From: Sphingosinicella microcystinivorans
GTDB lineage: Bacteria > Pseudomonadota > Alphaproteobacteria > Sphingomonadales > Sphingomonadaceae
Assembly: GCF_027941835.1 (NCBI RefSeq)
Contig: NZ_CP116005.1
Span: 2,805,501-2,869,500 of the forward strand
Reading direction: 5' to 3'
DNA length: 64,000 bases
A model generated the notes under the pieces. The model had not been told where the DNA came from, did no database searches, and saw only the letters and a list, made by a program, of their open reading frames with translations. Below, one piece after another: positions 36,130 to 45,116 of the stretch (position 1 is its first letter; the number at the start of each line of letters is the position of its first letter). The translations under genes and the position numbers were made by a program.

Positions 36130-37278
36130 TGAGGATCAGCGTGCAATAGGCACCCCCTTCGTGGGGTGATCGGCGTGCAAAAAGGACCCCTTCATCCCGG
36201 GGATTTAGTCGGCCGACTGGTTTTGATCAGTTGGCGAGAACGGGATGTTGATCGTGGAGACAGTGGTTCGGATTCGGCGTGAGCATGCAGCGGGTAAGGC
36301 GATCAAGGCGATCGCTCGTGACCTTCGTTTGTCGCGGAAGGTCGTCCGCAAAGCGATCCGGTCGCCGGAGGCGGCGTTCAACTATCAGCGCAAAGTCCAG
36401 CCGCTGCCGCGGATCGGTCCTTATCAGGATCGTCTCGATGCGCTGCTTGAGGAGAACGAAGGTCGCGGCCGCCGCGATCGGCTACGGATGACGCGTATCC
36501 ATGACCTGCTGGTGCGCGAGGGGTTCGATGGATCCTATGATGCGGTGCGCCGCTATGCGGCGCGCTGGCGTGCTGCGCGGCGGAAGGATGCTGGCGAAGG
36601 CGCACCGGCGTTCATCCCGATGACCTTCCAGCCGGGTGAGGCCTACCAGTTCGACTGGAGCCACGAGGATGTGGAGATCGCCGGCAAGCCGATGCGGGTG
36701 AAGGTGGCGCATATGCGTCTCTGCGACTCGCGCGCACCCTATGTCCGGGCCTATCCGCGCGAGGGCCAGGAGATGCTGTTCGATGCCCATGCCCGGGCGT
36801 TCGCGTTCTTCGGCGGTGTGCCGCGACGCGGTATCTACGATAATATGAAGACGGCGGTGACGGCCGTGTTCACCGGCAAGGAGCGTGTGTTCAACCGCCG
36901 CTTCCTGATCATGACCGATCATTACATGGTCGAGCCGACCGCCTGCTCGCCGGCGGCGGGATGGGAGAAGGGCCAGGTCGAGCAGCAGGTCCAGACGATC
37001 CGAGGCCGCTTCTTCCAGCCGCGACTCCGGTTCGCCAGCCTGGCCGAGCTCAACGGGTGGCTGGAGGCCGAGTGCCGGCGCTGGGCCGAGCATCATGCCC
37101 ATCCCGAACGCGGGGATATTACCGTCGCCGAGGCGCTGGATATGGAGCGACCGGCCCTGCAGCCGATCCTGGCACCGTTCGACGGCTTCCATGAGAGCGA
37201 GCATGCCGTCACCGGCACTGATCTTCCCCCGGTTGCGCGGACACCGATGAAGGGCTCATTGGAGCCAGGAGGTGTAAG

Positions 37279-37592
37279 ATGGCAAAGGTTGGGAAGCGAT
37301 ATTTCACGGACGAGTTCAAGCGCGAGGCGGTGACGCTATGGGAGACGAGCGGTCGGATGCAGGCCGACGTTGCGCGTGAGTTGGGTATCATGCCGACGAT
37401 GTTGAGGCGCTGGCAACGGGCACTGGAGATCAAGGGGACAGTGCCTGCGGCGAAGCCGCTATCATCGTCGATGGCGTCGCCGGCGGATCAGGCGTCGGAG
37501 ATTGCCAGGCTACGCCGCGAGCTCGATCGCACGCGCATGGAGCGCGACATTCTAAAAAAGCGGTCGGCATTTGCGCGGAGATGCCACGGTGA
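37279..37592 (+). CDS. IS3-family transposase OrfA, possibly frameshifted
   Basis: The protein starts KRYFTDEFKREAVTLWETSG, a helix-turn-helix of the IS3 OrfA type, followed by a coiled-coil (EIARLRRELDRTRMERDILKK). In the zero frame the reading runs on past the A6G run at 37554-37560 into an unrelated frame. After a -1 shift there it would end AVGICAEMPR with a stop at 37590, close to the usual end of such OrfA proteins. The shift is either programmed or due to one lost A. Confidence 0.75.
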
Positions 37593-38452
37593 AGTTCCAG
37601 TTCATCCGCGCCCATGCTGGCCCCTGGCCGGTCAGCGTCATGTGCCGCATGCTCGGTGTGTCGCGCAGCGGCTATTACGATTGGCGCGATCGACCGCCGA
37701 GTATGCGCATGACGGAGAACGCCGTGTTGCTCGCCGATATCCGCCGGATCCAGGCGCGGCATTCCGGGCGATACGGCAGTCCCCGGATGCATGCCGCGCT
37801 GCGCGCGGAAGGGCGCGGCTGCAGCCGCGGTCGTGTCGAGCGGCTGATGCGCCGTCACGGCATTCGTGCGCTTGCCGGTCGCCGCTTTCGGCCCTCGACG
37901 ACCGACAGCCGCCATTACCTGCCGATCGCGCCGAACCTGCTAGCGCAGCGCTTCGAAGCAACGGCGCCGAACCGCGTGTGGCTGGCCGATATCAGCTATA
38001 TCCCGACCGGCGAAGGCTGGCTGTATCTGGCGGCCGTGCTCGATCTGGCGACGCGCAAGATCGTGGGCTGGGCGATGCGGGATCACATGCGCACCGAACT
38101 GACGCTCGCTGCGTTGATGATGGCCGCCCAACGGCAGCGACCAGCACGCGGACTCGTGCATCACTCCGATCGCGGATCGCAATATGCCGCCGGGGCTTAT
38201 GTCGATCAACTCACCGCGATCGGCGCGACCGCGTCGATGAGCCGCACCGGAAACTGTTACGACAACGCGCCGATGGAGAGCTTCTTTCATACGCTGAAGG
38301 TCGAACTGGTCCATCAATGCCGCTGGGCAACGCACGTCGAAGCCCGGCAGGCTCTGTTCGGATATATCGAAGGCTATTATAATCGGCATCGCATGCACTC
38401 GGCGCTCGGGTATCTCACCCCCGAACAGGCCGAGCAACGCATGACGGGCTAA
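37589..38452 (+). CDS. IS3-family transposase OrfB
   Basis: The protein of about 287 residues has the integrase core with Asp in WLADISYIPT, Asp in HHSDRGSQY and Glu in NAPMESFFHTLK, and the tail YNRHRMHSALGYLTPEQ. The likely start is GTG at 37589, overlapping the OrfA stop (GTGA). The frame is open and the element may be active. Confidence 0.9.
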   Translation: MKFQFIRAHAGPWPVSVMCRMLGVSRSGYYDWRDRPPSMRMTENAVLLADIRRIQARHSGRYGSPRMHAALRAEGRGCSRGRVERLMRRHGIRALAGRRFRPSTTDSRHYLPIAPNLLAQRFEATAPNRVWLADISYIPTGEGWLYLAAVLDLATRKIVGWAMRDHMRTELTLAALMMAAQRQRPARGLVHHSDRGSQYAAGAYVDQLTAIGATASMSRTGNCYDNAPMESFFHTLKVELVHQCRWATHVEARQALFGYIEGYYNRHRMHSALGYLTPEQAEQRMTG

Positions 38453-39011
38453 CCCTAGTGTCCGCACAACCGGAGGAAGATCAGCACCTGCCTCATCAGC
38501 TTCGATCGCAACCGCTACTCGGTCATGTCGACGGCCGCACGCCGGACCGTTCAGGTGCGCTCCTATGCCGATCGCATCGTCATACGCTGCGGCGATGCGA
38601 TCGTCGGGGAGCATGAGCGCCACTTCGGTCGGAACCGCACGATATACGATCCCTGGCATTATCTGCCGGTCCTCGCGCACAAGCCCGGCGCGCTGCGTAA
38701 CGGCGCACCGTTCCAGGACTGGGATCTGCCGCCCGCCCTGCACCGATTACGGCGAAGGCTCGGCACCGGGGACGAGGCCGATCGCAGGTTCGTGCGGGTC
38801 CTCTCGGCGGTGCTCACCGATGGCCTGGAGCCGGTAGAGGCTGCCGTGCGCGAAGCGTTGGCGAACGGAACGGCCAGCGACGAGCTGATCCTCAACATCC
38901 TCTCCCGGCGCCGCGAGCCGGCGACACCCCACAGCATCGTCACTTCGGAAGACCGGATGCTGCAGCATCCTCCGCTCGCCGACTGTGCCCGCTATGATCT
39001 GCTGCGAGGCT

Positions 39012-39743
39012 ATGATGCAGCGGCATGATATGATCGACACGATGCGCGGCCTCGGACTCAAGGGCATGGCGGCGGCGTTCGACGAGGCGGTCACCACCGG
39101 CCTCCAGCGCAAGCGCACCACCATGGAGATACTGACCGACCTGCTCCGTGCTGAGGCGACCCACCGGGATGCAGCCTCCATCCGCTATCGGATGACGGCT
39201 GCGAGGCTGCCCGTGGTGAAGGACCTGGAGCGGTTCAGCTTCGAGGGCACACCGATCAATGAGGAGATGATCCGCTCCCTTCACGATGGCTCCTTCCTCC
39301 CGCCTCGCCGCAATATCGTGCTGGTCGGCGGCACGGGGACAGGCAAGACCCACCTCGCCATCGCGATCACCGCCAATGTCGTGCGAAGGGGCGCTCGCGC
39401 CCGCTACTTCAACACCGTCGATCTGGTGACACGCCTCGAAGAGGAGACCCGGATCGGCAAAGGCGGGACCCTGGCGGCGCAGCTGTCGCGGCTCGACCTG
39501 ATCGTGCTCGACGAGCTCGGTTATCTGCCGTTCGCCCGCTCGGGAGGGCAGTTGCTGTTCCACCTCATCAGCAAGCTTTATGAGCGGACCAGCGTCATCA
39601 TCACCACGAACCTCGCCTTCGGCGAATGGCCGACCGTGTTCGGCGATCCCAAGATGACCACGGCGCTGCTCGACCGCGTCACCCACCACTGCGATATCGT
39701 CGAGACGGGCAACGACAGCTGGCGCTTCAAAAACCGCAGCTGA
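39012..39743 (+). CDS. istB: IstB ATPase, copy 1
   Basis: This AAA+ helper of IS21 transposition is about 243 residues long. Walker A is [15 protein letters not shown] and Walker [12 protein letters not shown]. The start at 39012 overlaps the end of istA. The protein is identical to that of copy 2. It stays intact although istA of this copy is broken. Confidence 0.93.
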   Translation: MMQRHDMIDTMRGLGLKGMAAAFDEAVTTGLQRKRTTMEILTDLLRAEATHRDAASIRYRMTAARLPVVKDLERFSFEGTPINEEMIRSLHDGSFLPPRRNIVLVGGTGTGKTHLAIAITANVVRRGARARYFNTVDLVTRLEEETRIGKGGTLAAQLSRLDLIVLDELGYLPFARSGGQLLFHLISKLYERTSVIITTNLAFGEWPTVFGDPKMTTALLDRVTHHCDIVETGNDSWRFKNRS

Positions 39744-39921
39744 CAGCCACCTTCGGCGCCTTCAAAAATCTATCTTGCGCTGCGCGCGCCTCCGGTCGGG
39801 CTACGCCCGCCCTCCGCCGCACGCAGCGCAAGGCCATCTTCAACAAACCAGCATCATATTATCCGAAAAGGGGGTCCCTCTTCGACGCCGATCGGGGGTC
39901 CCTTTTGAACGCCGTTTGACA

Positions 39922-40091
39922 GGCCTGTCTGCGGCAAGCACGCGGGGAAGCGTGCGCAGCTCGCCGATCAGCGCAAGCGCCAGTTTTCGTGCATGGTGCC
40001 TGCCGCTGACAAGTGTCAGCAAATGGGTCAGCAGGTCTCGATCCGCGGCCGCCCGGTCTATGCCGGGCCCGGCTCCGTCATGTGATTGCAT
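39922..40091 (-). pseudogene. RadC/JAB-type protein, N-terminal fragment cut by IS21 copy 1
   Basis: The minus strand reads DRDLLTHLLTLVSGRHHARK, then LALALIGELRTLPRVLAADR, up to the IS21 end. This resembles the N-terminal helical domain of RadC-like proteins (family pattern LLxLLL..RxD.K.LA..L...FGSL..VLAA). Such JAB-domain proteins are frequent on integrative elements. The catalytic part is missing and does not lie on the other side of the IS21 copy. Confidence 0.5.
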
Positions 40092-40421
40092 CGTGTCCGC
40101 ACCGGTCGGGTGTTGATCGGGCGGCCCCTCTTCGATTGACCGCTCAGGTCAGCCCCTCGATCCCTTCCGGTGTCGGCTTCGACGGTCCTTTTCACTATCC
40201 AGCATGCTTCTCTCCCGTTTTCTTGCGCGACCTTTTTTATGTGGGCGGTTCTATAATCAGAATCAAAAGCAAAAACGTTGATATGTATGGTAAAAAACCT
40301 GGGAGAATTTCGTGGCTGATCATGGCGAATGGCAGTGACGGAACCGCCTCGACCCTGGCTCAGAGGAACCCGAAACCGGGGAGAACCATTCAGGAACGAC
40401 AGGGGCAACTGGAGAAAACAT
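39922..40421. other. Spacer between IS21 copy 1 and the VOC gene
   Basis: Apart from the RadC-like fragment on the minus strand, no gene is seen. A less GC-rich stretch at about 40225-40300 with runs of T and A may hold promoters for the VOC gene or for the lost radC-like gene. Confidence 0.4.
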
Positions 40422-40910
40422 ATGGCGAGCAAGATCATCAACTGCCTGTGGTTCGACCACGGCGAGGCGCGCAAGGCCGCGGAATTCTACGCGAACGTCT
40501 TTCCCGACAGCCATGTCGACAGGGTGGTAACCGCTCCCGCCGACTTCCCGTCGGGTAAGGAAGGCGACGAACTGACGGTGGAGTTCACGCTTCTCGGGAG
40601 GCCGTTCGTCGGTCTCAATGGTGGTCCCGCGTTCAAGCCCGATGAGGCCGTGTCGTTCATGATCGAGACGGAGGACCAGGCGGAGACCGACCGTTACTGG
40701 AACGCGATCGTCGATAACGGCGGTGCAGAAAGCGCTTGCGGCTGGTGCAAGGACCGCTGGGGGTTCTCCTGGCAGATCACGCCGCGCGTGCTCAGCGAAG
40801 GGTTCGCCGACCCGGACAGGAAGGTCGCAAGGCGTGTATTCGAGGCCATGATGACGATGCGGAAGATCGACGTCGCGAAGATTGAGGCAGCGAGGCGAGG
40901 TGAAGGCTGA
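40422..40910 (+). CDS. VOC-superfamily protein (PhnB/3-demethylubiquinone-methyltransferase-like)
   Basis: The 162-residue protein begins IINCLWFDHGEARKAAEFYA and contains FVGLNGGPAFKPDEAVSFMI and WCKDRWGFSWQITPRVL. These are typical of the PhnB-like branch of the glyoxalase/VOC fold. The reaction is unknown. ATG 40422 is preceded by GGAGAAAACAT. It is probably cargo of the mobile element. Confidence 0.85.
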   Translation: MASKIINCLWFDHGEARKAAEFYANVFPDSHVDRVVTAPADFPSGKEGDELTVEFTLLGRPFVGLNGGPAFKPDEAVSFMIETEDQAETDRYWNAIVDNGGAESACGWCKDRWGFSWQITPRVLSEGFADPDRKVARRVFEAMMTMRKIDVAKIEAARRGEG

Positions 40911-41023
40911 CGCGCAGACGATCAGCCGATCGAGGGCGTGCATGGCAACGGCGGCCTTCCGACGACTGCGAAGAATCTGTCGAGCGGGGCCGGCCTCCGG
41001 CCCATGCGGCAAAGCGCGGCCGG

Positions 41024-41704
41024 TCACGCCTTGACGGGAAAGCGCCACATGAGGCTTTGGGCGAACGGTGTCCAGATGCCGACGCGCACGCCTGCGTGTC
41101 TCAGCGTGGTGCCGGTCCATTCGTTCGATGTCCGGAAAAGGCTGTACCGGCCGCGAGCTTCGTAGAAACTGTCGGTGTCCTCGTAGCCCGGGAGCGGGAC
41201 GAGCGCCCCTTCCGTCAGGCGGAAGCTCGTGAGAATGAAGCCGGCGATCCGCCGGTATTGGTCCTCGGTCACGAGCAGGGGCCGTTGGTCGGGCGCGGGG
41301 CGAGGTGCCCGAAGGTGATAGACGTGCATCAGCGTACCGCCTCGCCCGGCAAGGGCCCGCAGCGCCACACCGGCGCGCAGGTCCGACCATTCGGGCGTCG
41401 TCAGGTAGAACTCGCGCTGGCCCCAGGCGACGGCAAGATGATCGCCGGCAAGATCGGGGCGCTGCAGATGTGATGGATGAATCAGCTGCCCCCAATCGAT
41501 ACCCGCGGCGCGCACCGGCATCACGATGGCGGTGTGGACGCCGTTGCTGAGGATGTACAGTTGGACGCCGCGGGTCGGGGGCGACCAGCCGAGGTTGGCG
41601 GGGATCAGTGCCCCGGCAAGGGCGGCAAGCAGATAGATGAGCGGAAGCGTCGCAAGACAGAGCAGACCCCTTCGTATCCAACGCAACAACCGCAGTCTCC
41701 TCAT
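41024..41704 (-). CDS. DUF2459 family membrane-anchored protein
   Basis: The protein of about 226 residues has an N-terminal membrane segment (GLLCLATLPLIYLLAALAGAL). The TIGR02117-type body includes YILSNGVHTAIVMPVRAAGI, AVAWGQREFYL and YSLFRTSNEWTG. The function is unknown. The start may be at 41704 (MRRLRLLRW) or at 41728. Confidence 0.82.
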   Translation of the reverse strand: MRRLRLLRWIRRGLLCLATLPLIYLLAALAGALIPANLGWSPPTRGVQLYILSNGVHTAIVMPVRAAGIDWGQLIHPSHLQRPDLAGDHLAVAWGQREFYLTTPEWSDLRAGVALRALAGRGGTLMHVYHLRAPRPAPDQRPLLVTEDQYRRIAGFILTSFRLTEGALVPLPGYEDTDSFYEARGRYSLFRTSNEWTGTTLRHAGVRVGIWTPFAQSLMWRFPVKA

Positions 41705-41791
41705 TGGGTTCGCGAGTAATCGCGCCATTTATTTGCGGATGACGAACTTCTGCACCCTCCTGGTCACCAACTGATCGCTTGAAGCGGTGCT

Positions 41792-42172
41792 TCAGACGTC
41801 CTCAGGGTCGTCGCTATTCTCGCCGATATGGCGTTGAAGTTCCATTGCATCGTGGAGGATCCGGATCACGCCTACGGTTGCGTCATCGATGATGGAATAG
41901 AGAATCAGGTGCCGGGGCCTGCGGACCGGGCCGCCCGGTCCGCGTGCACGTTCACGGCTCTGTCGCAGGTGCCACGACCGGATGCCGCTACCGATTTCCG
42001 GCCGGGCCGCGCTCCCTGGCCGTTCGGGTCTTTCGGCGATGTCGCGCAGCGCCGTGGCCAGCAGCCGCTCGTAGCGCTGCCGCGCCGCAAGGCCGAAATC
42101 AGCTTCCGACTGCTCCAGTATATCGATGATGTCGGCTTCGGCCGCCGCAGCGAGCCGGATCGCCCGGCTCAA
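41792..42172 (-). CDS. ParE/RelE-type toxin
   Basis: The 126-residue protein starts IRLAAAAEADIIDILEQSEADF and ends with HLILYSIIDDATVGVIRILHDAME, the ParE pattern. ParE toxins act on DNA gyrase. Its start overlaps the antitoxin stop by four bases, so the pair is translated together. The pair lies just upstream of traG on the opposite strand and probably stabilises the mobile element. Confidence 0.88.
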   Translation of the reverse strand: MSRAIRLAAAAEADIIDILEQSEADFGLAARQRYERLLATALRDIAERPERPGSAARPEIGSGIRSWHLRQSRERARGPGGPVRRPRHLILYSIIDDATVGVIRILHDAMELQRHIGENSDDPEDV

Positions 42173-42459
42173 GCGCGGGCGCCCGCGCGTTTGCCCGCTT
42201 CGGCACCGAACTCTACAATGAGGGTGTCGATCCCGTCAGGTGCGACGTCACGGAATCGGCCCGCGGCGATGTCGGCAAGGCCGGTGCGTGCGGCTTCGCG
42301 CAGCGCCTCGAGCCTGAGCGCATCTTCGCGCTCACGCTGTTCTACAAGCCGGAGGCCCTCACGCAGCACTTCGCTGGCGTTCTGATAGCGGCCGGACTGC
42401 ACCAGCGTTTCGATCACATCCTTCTGATGATCAGTCAGAACGACATTTCGGGTTGGCAT
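42169..42459 (-). CDS. ParD/CopG-type antitoxin
   Basis: The 96-residue protein has a ribbon-helix-helix N-terminus (RNVVLTDHQKDVIETLVQSG, then RYQNASEVLREGLRLVEQRE) and a C-terminal toxin-binding tail. It normally represses its own operon. Upstream at about 42494-42525 the spaced words TAGCAT, TAGCATA and TTATGCC are candidate operator elements. Confidence 0.88.
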   Translation of the reverse strand: MPTRNVVLTDHQKDVIETLVQSGRYQNASEVLREGLRLVEQREREDALRLEALREAARTGLADIAAGRFRDVAPDGIDTLIVEFGAEAGKRAGARA

Positions 42460-42698
42460 CTGCAGTCTCTACTCGCTCGCTTCCGGGGCGTATATAGCAT
42501 CATTAGCATATTATGCCAATGCCGACTTGGACGCCCCAATATGGCAGCGGACGGACACTGCGGCACGCGTAGACCCCTTTGATCGCTGAAATGTCGGCAG
42601 AAAGGCGGTCCGTGACGGCAGAGAGGCTCTAACGCTCGCGAGCCACCTGGTGCGAGTCTTGCCGGGTCAGAGCACCCCGTTCTTCCCGGAGCATTTTC

Positions 42699-43898
42699 GT
42701 GACCCCGACCAAGCTGCTTGTCGGCCAGATCCTTGTCGTGTTTGCCATCGTCATTCTCGGCGTATGGGCTGCGACGCAGTGGTGCGCCGCGCAGCTCGGC
42801 TATCAGCCGCAGCTGGGAGCCCCGTGGTTCACCTTCGCGGGCACGCCGGTTTACCGCCCCTGGGAGATTTTCCGGTGGTGGTATTCGTTCGAGGCCTATG
42901 CGCCGGACGTCTTCAACAAGGCGGGTGCGCTCGCCGGAGCGAGCGGCTTTCTCGGTTGCGCGGCGGCCATCACCGGTTCGCTGTGGCGCGCGCGACAGGC
43001 GCGGCATGTCACCACCTATGGCTCGGCGCGCTGGGCGACGAAGCGCGAGGTCGAACGCGCCGGGCTGCACCGTGACGCCGGTGTGTTCCTCGGTAAGCTG
43101 CGCGGCCGCTATCTGCGCCATGACGGCCCGGAGCATGTCATGGCCTTTGCCCCGACGCGGAGCGGCAAGGGTGTCGGCCTTGTCATCCCGACCTTGTTGA
43201 GCTGGACCGGTTCTGCCGTCATCCACGACATCAAGGGCGAGAACTGGAATCTCACCGCCGGCTGGCGGTCGCGATTCAGCCACGCATTGCTATTTAACCC
43301 GACCGATCCCGCATCCGCCAAGTACAACCCGCTGCTTGAAGTGCGCCGCGGCGAGAACGAGGTCCGCGACGTCCAGAACATTGCCGATATCCTCGTCGAC
43401 CCCGAGGGCGCGCTCGAGCGCCGCAACCACTGGGAAAAGACCAGCCACAGCCTGCTTGTCGGCGTCATCCTCCACGTCCTTTACGCCGAGGAAGAAAAGA
43501 CTTTAGCGCGGGTTGCGACCTTCCTTTCCGACCCGCAACGCTCGTTCACGACGACACTGCGCCGGATGATGACCACCAATCATCTCGGCACGGCGGACGT
43601 GCCGCAGGTCCATCCCGTCGTCGCGTCGGCGGCGCGCGAGGTGCTGAACAAGTCGGAGAACGAACGCTCGGGCGTCCTGTCCACGGCGATGTCGTTCCTG
43701 GGATTGTACCGCGACCCCACCGTCGCGGCGGTCACGTCACGCTGCGACTGGCGCATCGCCGACCTGGTCGAGGCCGATCACCCCGTCTCGCTCTACCTCG
43801 TCATCCCGCCATCCGACATCAGCCGCACCAAGCCGCTCGTGCGCCTGGTGCTCAACCAGATTGGCCGCCGGCTGACGGAGACGCTCGATGCCGCGTGA
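42699..43898 (+). CDS. traG: Type IV coupling protein TraG/VirD4, N-terminal part (frameshift)
   Basis: The 399-residue frame has two N-terminal membrane segments and Walker A (FAPTRSGKGVGLVIPTL). It continues to IGRRLTETLDA and then stops, where full-length TraG would go on. The rest lies in the +1 frame from 43888. The start is GTG with GGAG eight bases before. TraG links the relaxosome to the transfer channel. One extra base around 43885-43895, compared with intact relatives, would explain the break. Confidence 0.88.
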   Translation: MTPTKLLVGQILVVFAIVILGVWAATQWCAAQLGYQPQLGAPWFTFAGTPVYRPWEIFRWWYSFEAYAPDVFNKAGALAGASGFLGCAAAITGSLWRARQARHVTTYGSARWATKREVERAGLHRDAGVFLGKLRGRYLRHDGPEHVMAFAPTRSGKGVGLVIPTLLSWTGSAVIHDIKGENWNLTAGWRSRFSHALLFNPTDPASAKYNPLLEVRRGENEVRDVQNIADILVDPEGALERRNHWEKTSHSLLVGVILHVLYAEEEKTLARVATFLSDPQRSFTTTLRRMMTTNHLGTADVPQVHPVVASAAREVLNKSENERSGVLSTAMSFLGLYRDPTVAAVTSRCDWRIADLVEADHPVSLYLVIPPSDISRTKPLVRLVLNQIGRRLTETLDAA

Positions 43899-44712
43899 AG
43901 GTCACAAGCGTCAGCTTCTCATGATGCTGGACGAGTTCCCGGCATTGGGGCGGCTCGACTTCTTCGAGACGAGCCTTGCCTTCATGGCGGGGTACGGGGT
44001 GCGCGTCTACTTGGTGGCGCAGAGCCTCAACCAGATTGAAAAGGCCTACGGCGAGAACAACTCGCTTCTCGACAACTGCCATGTCCGGGTGAGCTTCGCG
44101 ACCAACGACGAGCGCACGGCACGGCGGATTTCGGACGCGCTCGGCATCGCCACCGAACAGCGCGCGATGCGCAACTATGCCGGGCACCGCCTCGCGCCGT
44201 GGCTCGCGCACGTCATGGTCAGCCGACAGGAGACGGCGCGGCCGCTGCTGACCACCGGCGAGGTGATGCAGCTCCCACCCGCCGACGAGCTTGTCCTTGT
44301 ATCGGGCATGGCGCCGATCAAGGCTAAAAAGCTGCGCTATTACGAAGACCCCAACTTCACCGGGCGCGTGTTGCTGCCGCCCGACCTCGCGCGAGGCGCC
44401 TATCGCGATCGTCCGCGGCCACGCCCCAACGACTGGAGCGGCCTTGTCCGCGCGCCCGACATGCGGCTCGTCAAGGCGGAGGACGAGGCGAAGCCCGAGG
44501 ACGAGGGCGGCCTTCAGCAGCAGCGCCATCCGGGCCTTGAAGAAAAGGCCGCCAAGCCCGAACCGCCCAAGCAGCTGGAACTTCTCGATACAGACAAGGA
44601 CGACGGCGACGCTGCTGCCGACAAGCGCGCCATGGACCGCGTGCGCGCCGTGCTCATGCGCGGTCATGCGATGAACCAGGGTCCGACCCAGGACCTCCTG
44701 CCGGGTCTGTAA
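43888..44712 (+). CDS. traG: Type IV coupling protein TraG/VirD4, C-terminal part
   Basis: The 274-residue frame starts MPREGHKRQLLMMLDEFPAL, which holds Walker B, and goes on with VAQSLNQIEKAYGENNS and HVRVSFATNDERTARRISDA. It ends with a charged tail. An ATG at 43888 overlaps the stop of the first part, so restart could make a two-piece protein. A plain inactivating frameshift or a sequencing error is equally possible. Confidence 0.85.
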   Translation: MPREGHKRQLLMMLDEFPALGRLDFFETSLAFMAGYGVRVYLVAQSLNQIEKAYGENNSLLDNCHVRVSFATNDERTARRISDALGIATEQRAMRNYAGHRLAPWLAHVMVSRQETARPLLTTGEVMQLPPADELVLVSGMAPIKAKKLRYYEDPNFTGRVLLPPDLARGAYRDRPRPRPNDWSGLVRAPDMRLVKAEDEAKPEDEGGLQQQRHPGLEEKAAKPEPPKQLELLDTDKDDGDAAADKRAMDRVRAVLMRGHAMNQGPTQDLLPGL

Positions 44713-44715
44713 GCG

Positions 44716-45108
44716 ATGAAGGTCCGGCAGAACCTCTATATCGACCGCGAGCTCAGCGATGCGCTGGGCGCGCTGGTCATCCGGCGCGGCAGCAACAAGT
44801 CGCGCATCGTCAACGAAGCGCTCAAAAGCTGGCTTGCCCGCCGCGCGAGCAAGGAGGTCGACGACCTCCTGAAGGTCCGGCTCGACCGCATCTCGCGCGA
44901 GATCGGCGCGTGCCGCCGCGACATCGAGGTGGTGCTCGAAGCGCTGTCGCTGTTCGTGCGCTACCAGCTCACCGTCACCGCGCCGCTCCCCGAAGCCGAC
45001 GCCGCCGCGCTCGCCACCGGCAACGCGCGGTTCGAGCGCTTTATTGCCCAGCTTGGTCGCCAGATCGCGACCGGCAAGCGCACGCTCGATACCGCCGACG
45101 CGGCGTAG
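44716..45108 (+). CDS. Ribbon-helix-helix protein of the traG-trb operon
   Basis: The 130-residue protein begins MKVRQNLYIDRELSDALGAL and contains SNKSRIVNEALKSWLARRAS, a CopG-like ribbon-helix-helix. A helical C-terminus follows. A gene of this kind is found between traG and trbB in Tn4371-like elements, where it is thought to regulate transfer. It starts three bases after traG. Confidence 0.8.
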   Translation: MKVRQNLYIDRELSDALGALVIRRGSNKSRIVNEALKSWLARRASKEVDDLLKVRLDRISREIGACRRDIEVVLEALSLFVRYQLTVTAPLPEADAAALATGNARFERFIAQLGRQIATGKRTLDTADAA

Positions 45109-45116
45109 GTGCGGAG

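Larger units (their letters stand above)
37219..38483 (+). mobile_element. IS3-family element (1265 bp) inserted in istA
   Basis: The inverted repeats are TGATCTTCCCCCGGTTG on the left, and TGATCTTCCTCCGGTTG as the reverse complement of the right end. The target duplication is GCAC at 37215-37218 and 38484-38487; in the intact IS21 copy GCAC occurs once at this place. It differs from the IS3-family element at 22563. Confidence 0.95.
36245..39028 (+). pseudogene. istA: IstA transposase, interrupted by an IS3-family element
   Basis: The 5' part (36245-37218) holds the helix-turn-helix ([19 protein letters not shown]) and the DDE core ([33 protein letters not shown]). The 3' part (38488-39028) resumes at [14 protein letters not shown] and ends normally. 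Reading is broken after EHAVTGT by the insertion at 37219. The intact copy at 50570-52084 gives 504 residues. Confidence 0.93.
36130..39921 (+). mobile_element. IS21-family element, copy 1, split by an IS3-family element
   Basis: The outer ends are TGAGGATCAGCG on the left and GCCGTTTGACA on the right. Each end carries two copies of a transposase-binding type repeat resembling GGCGTgCAAAAaGGACCCC. It matches the reverse complement of 49677-52199 throughout, apart from an insertion. Its length is 3792, which equals 2523 of the intact copy plus 1265 for the inserted element and 4 for the target duplication. No target duplication is seen around the outer ends. Confidence 0.93.
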
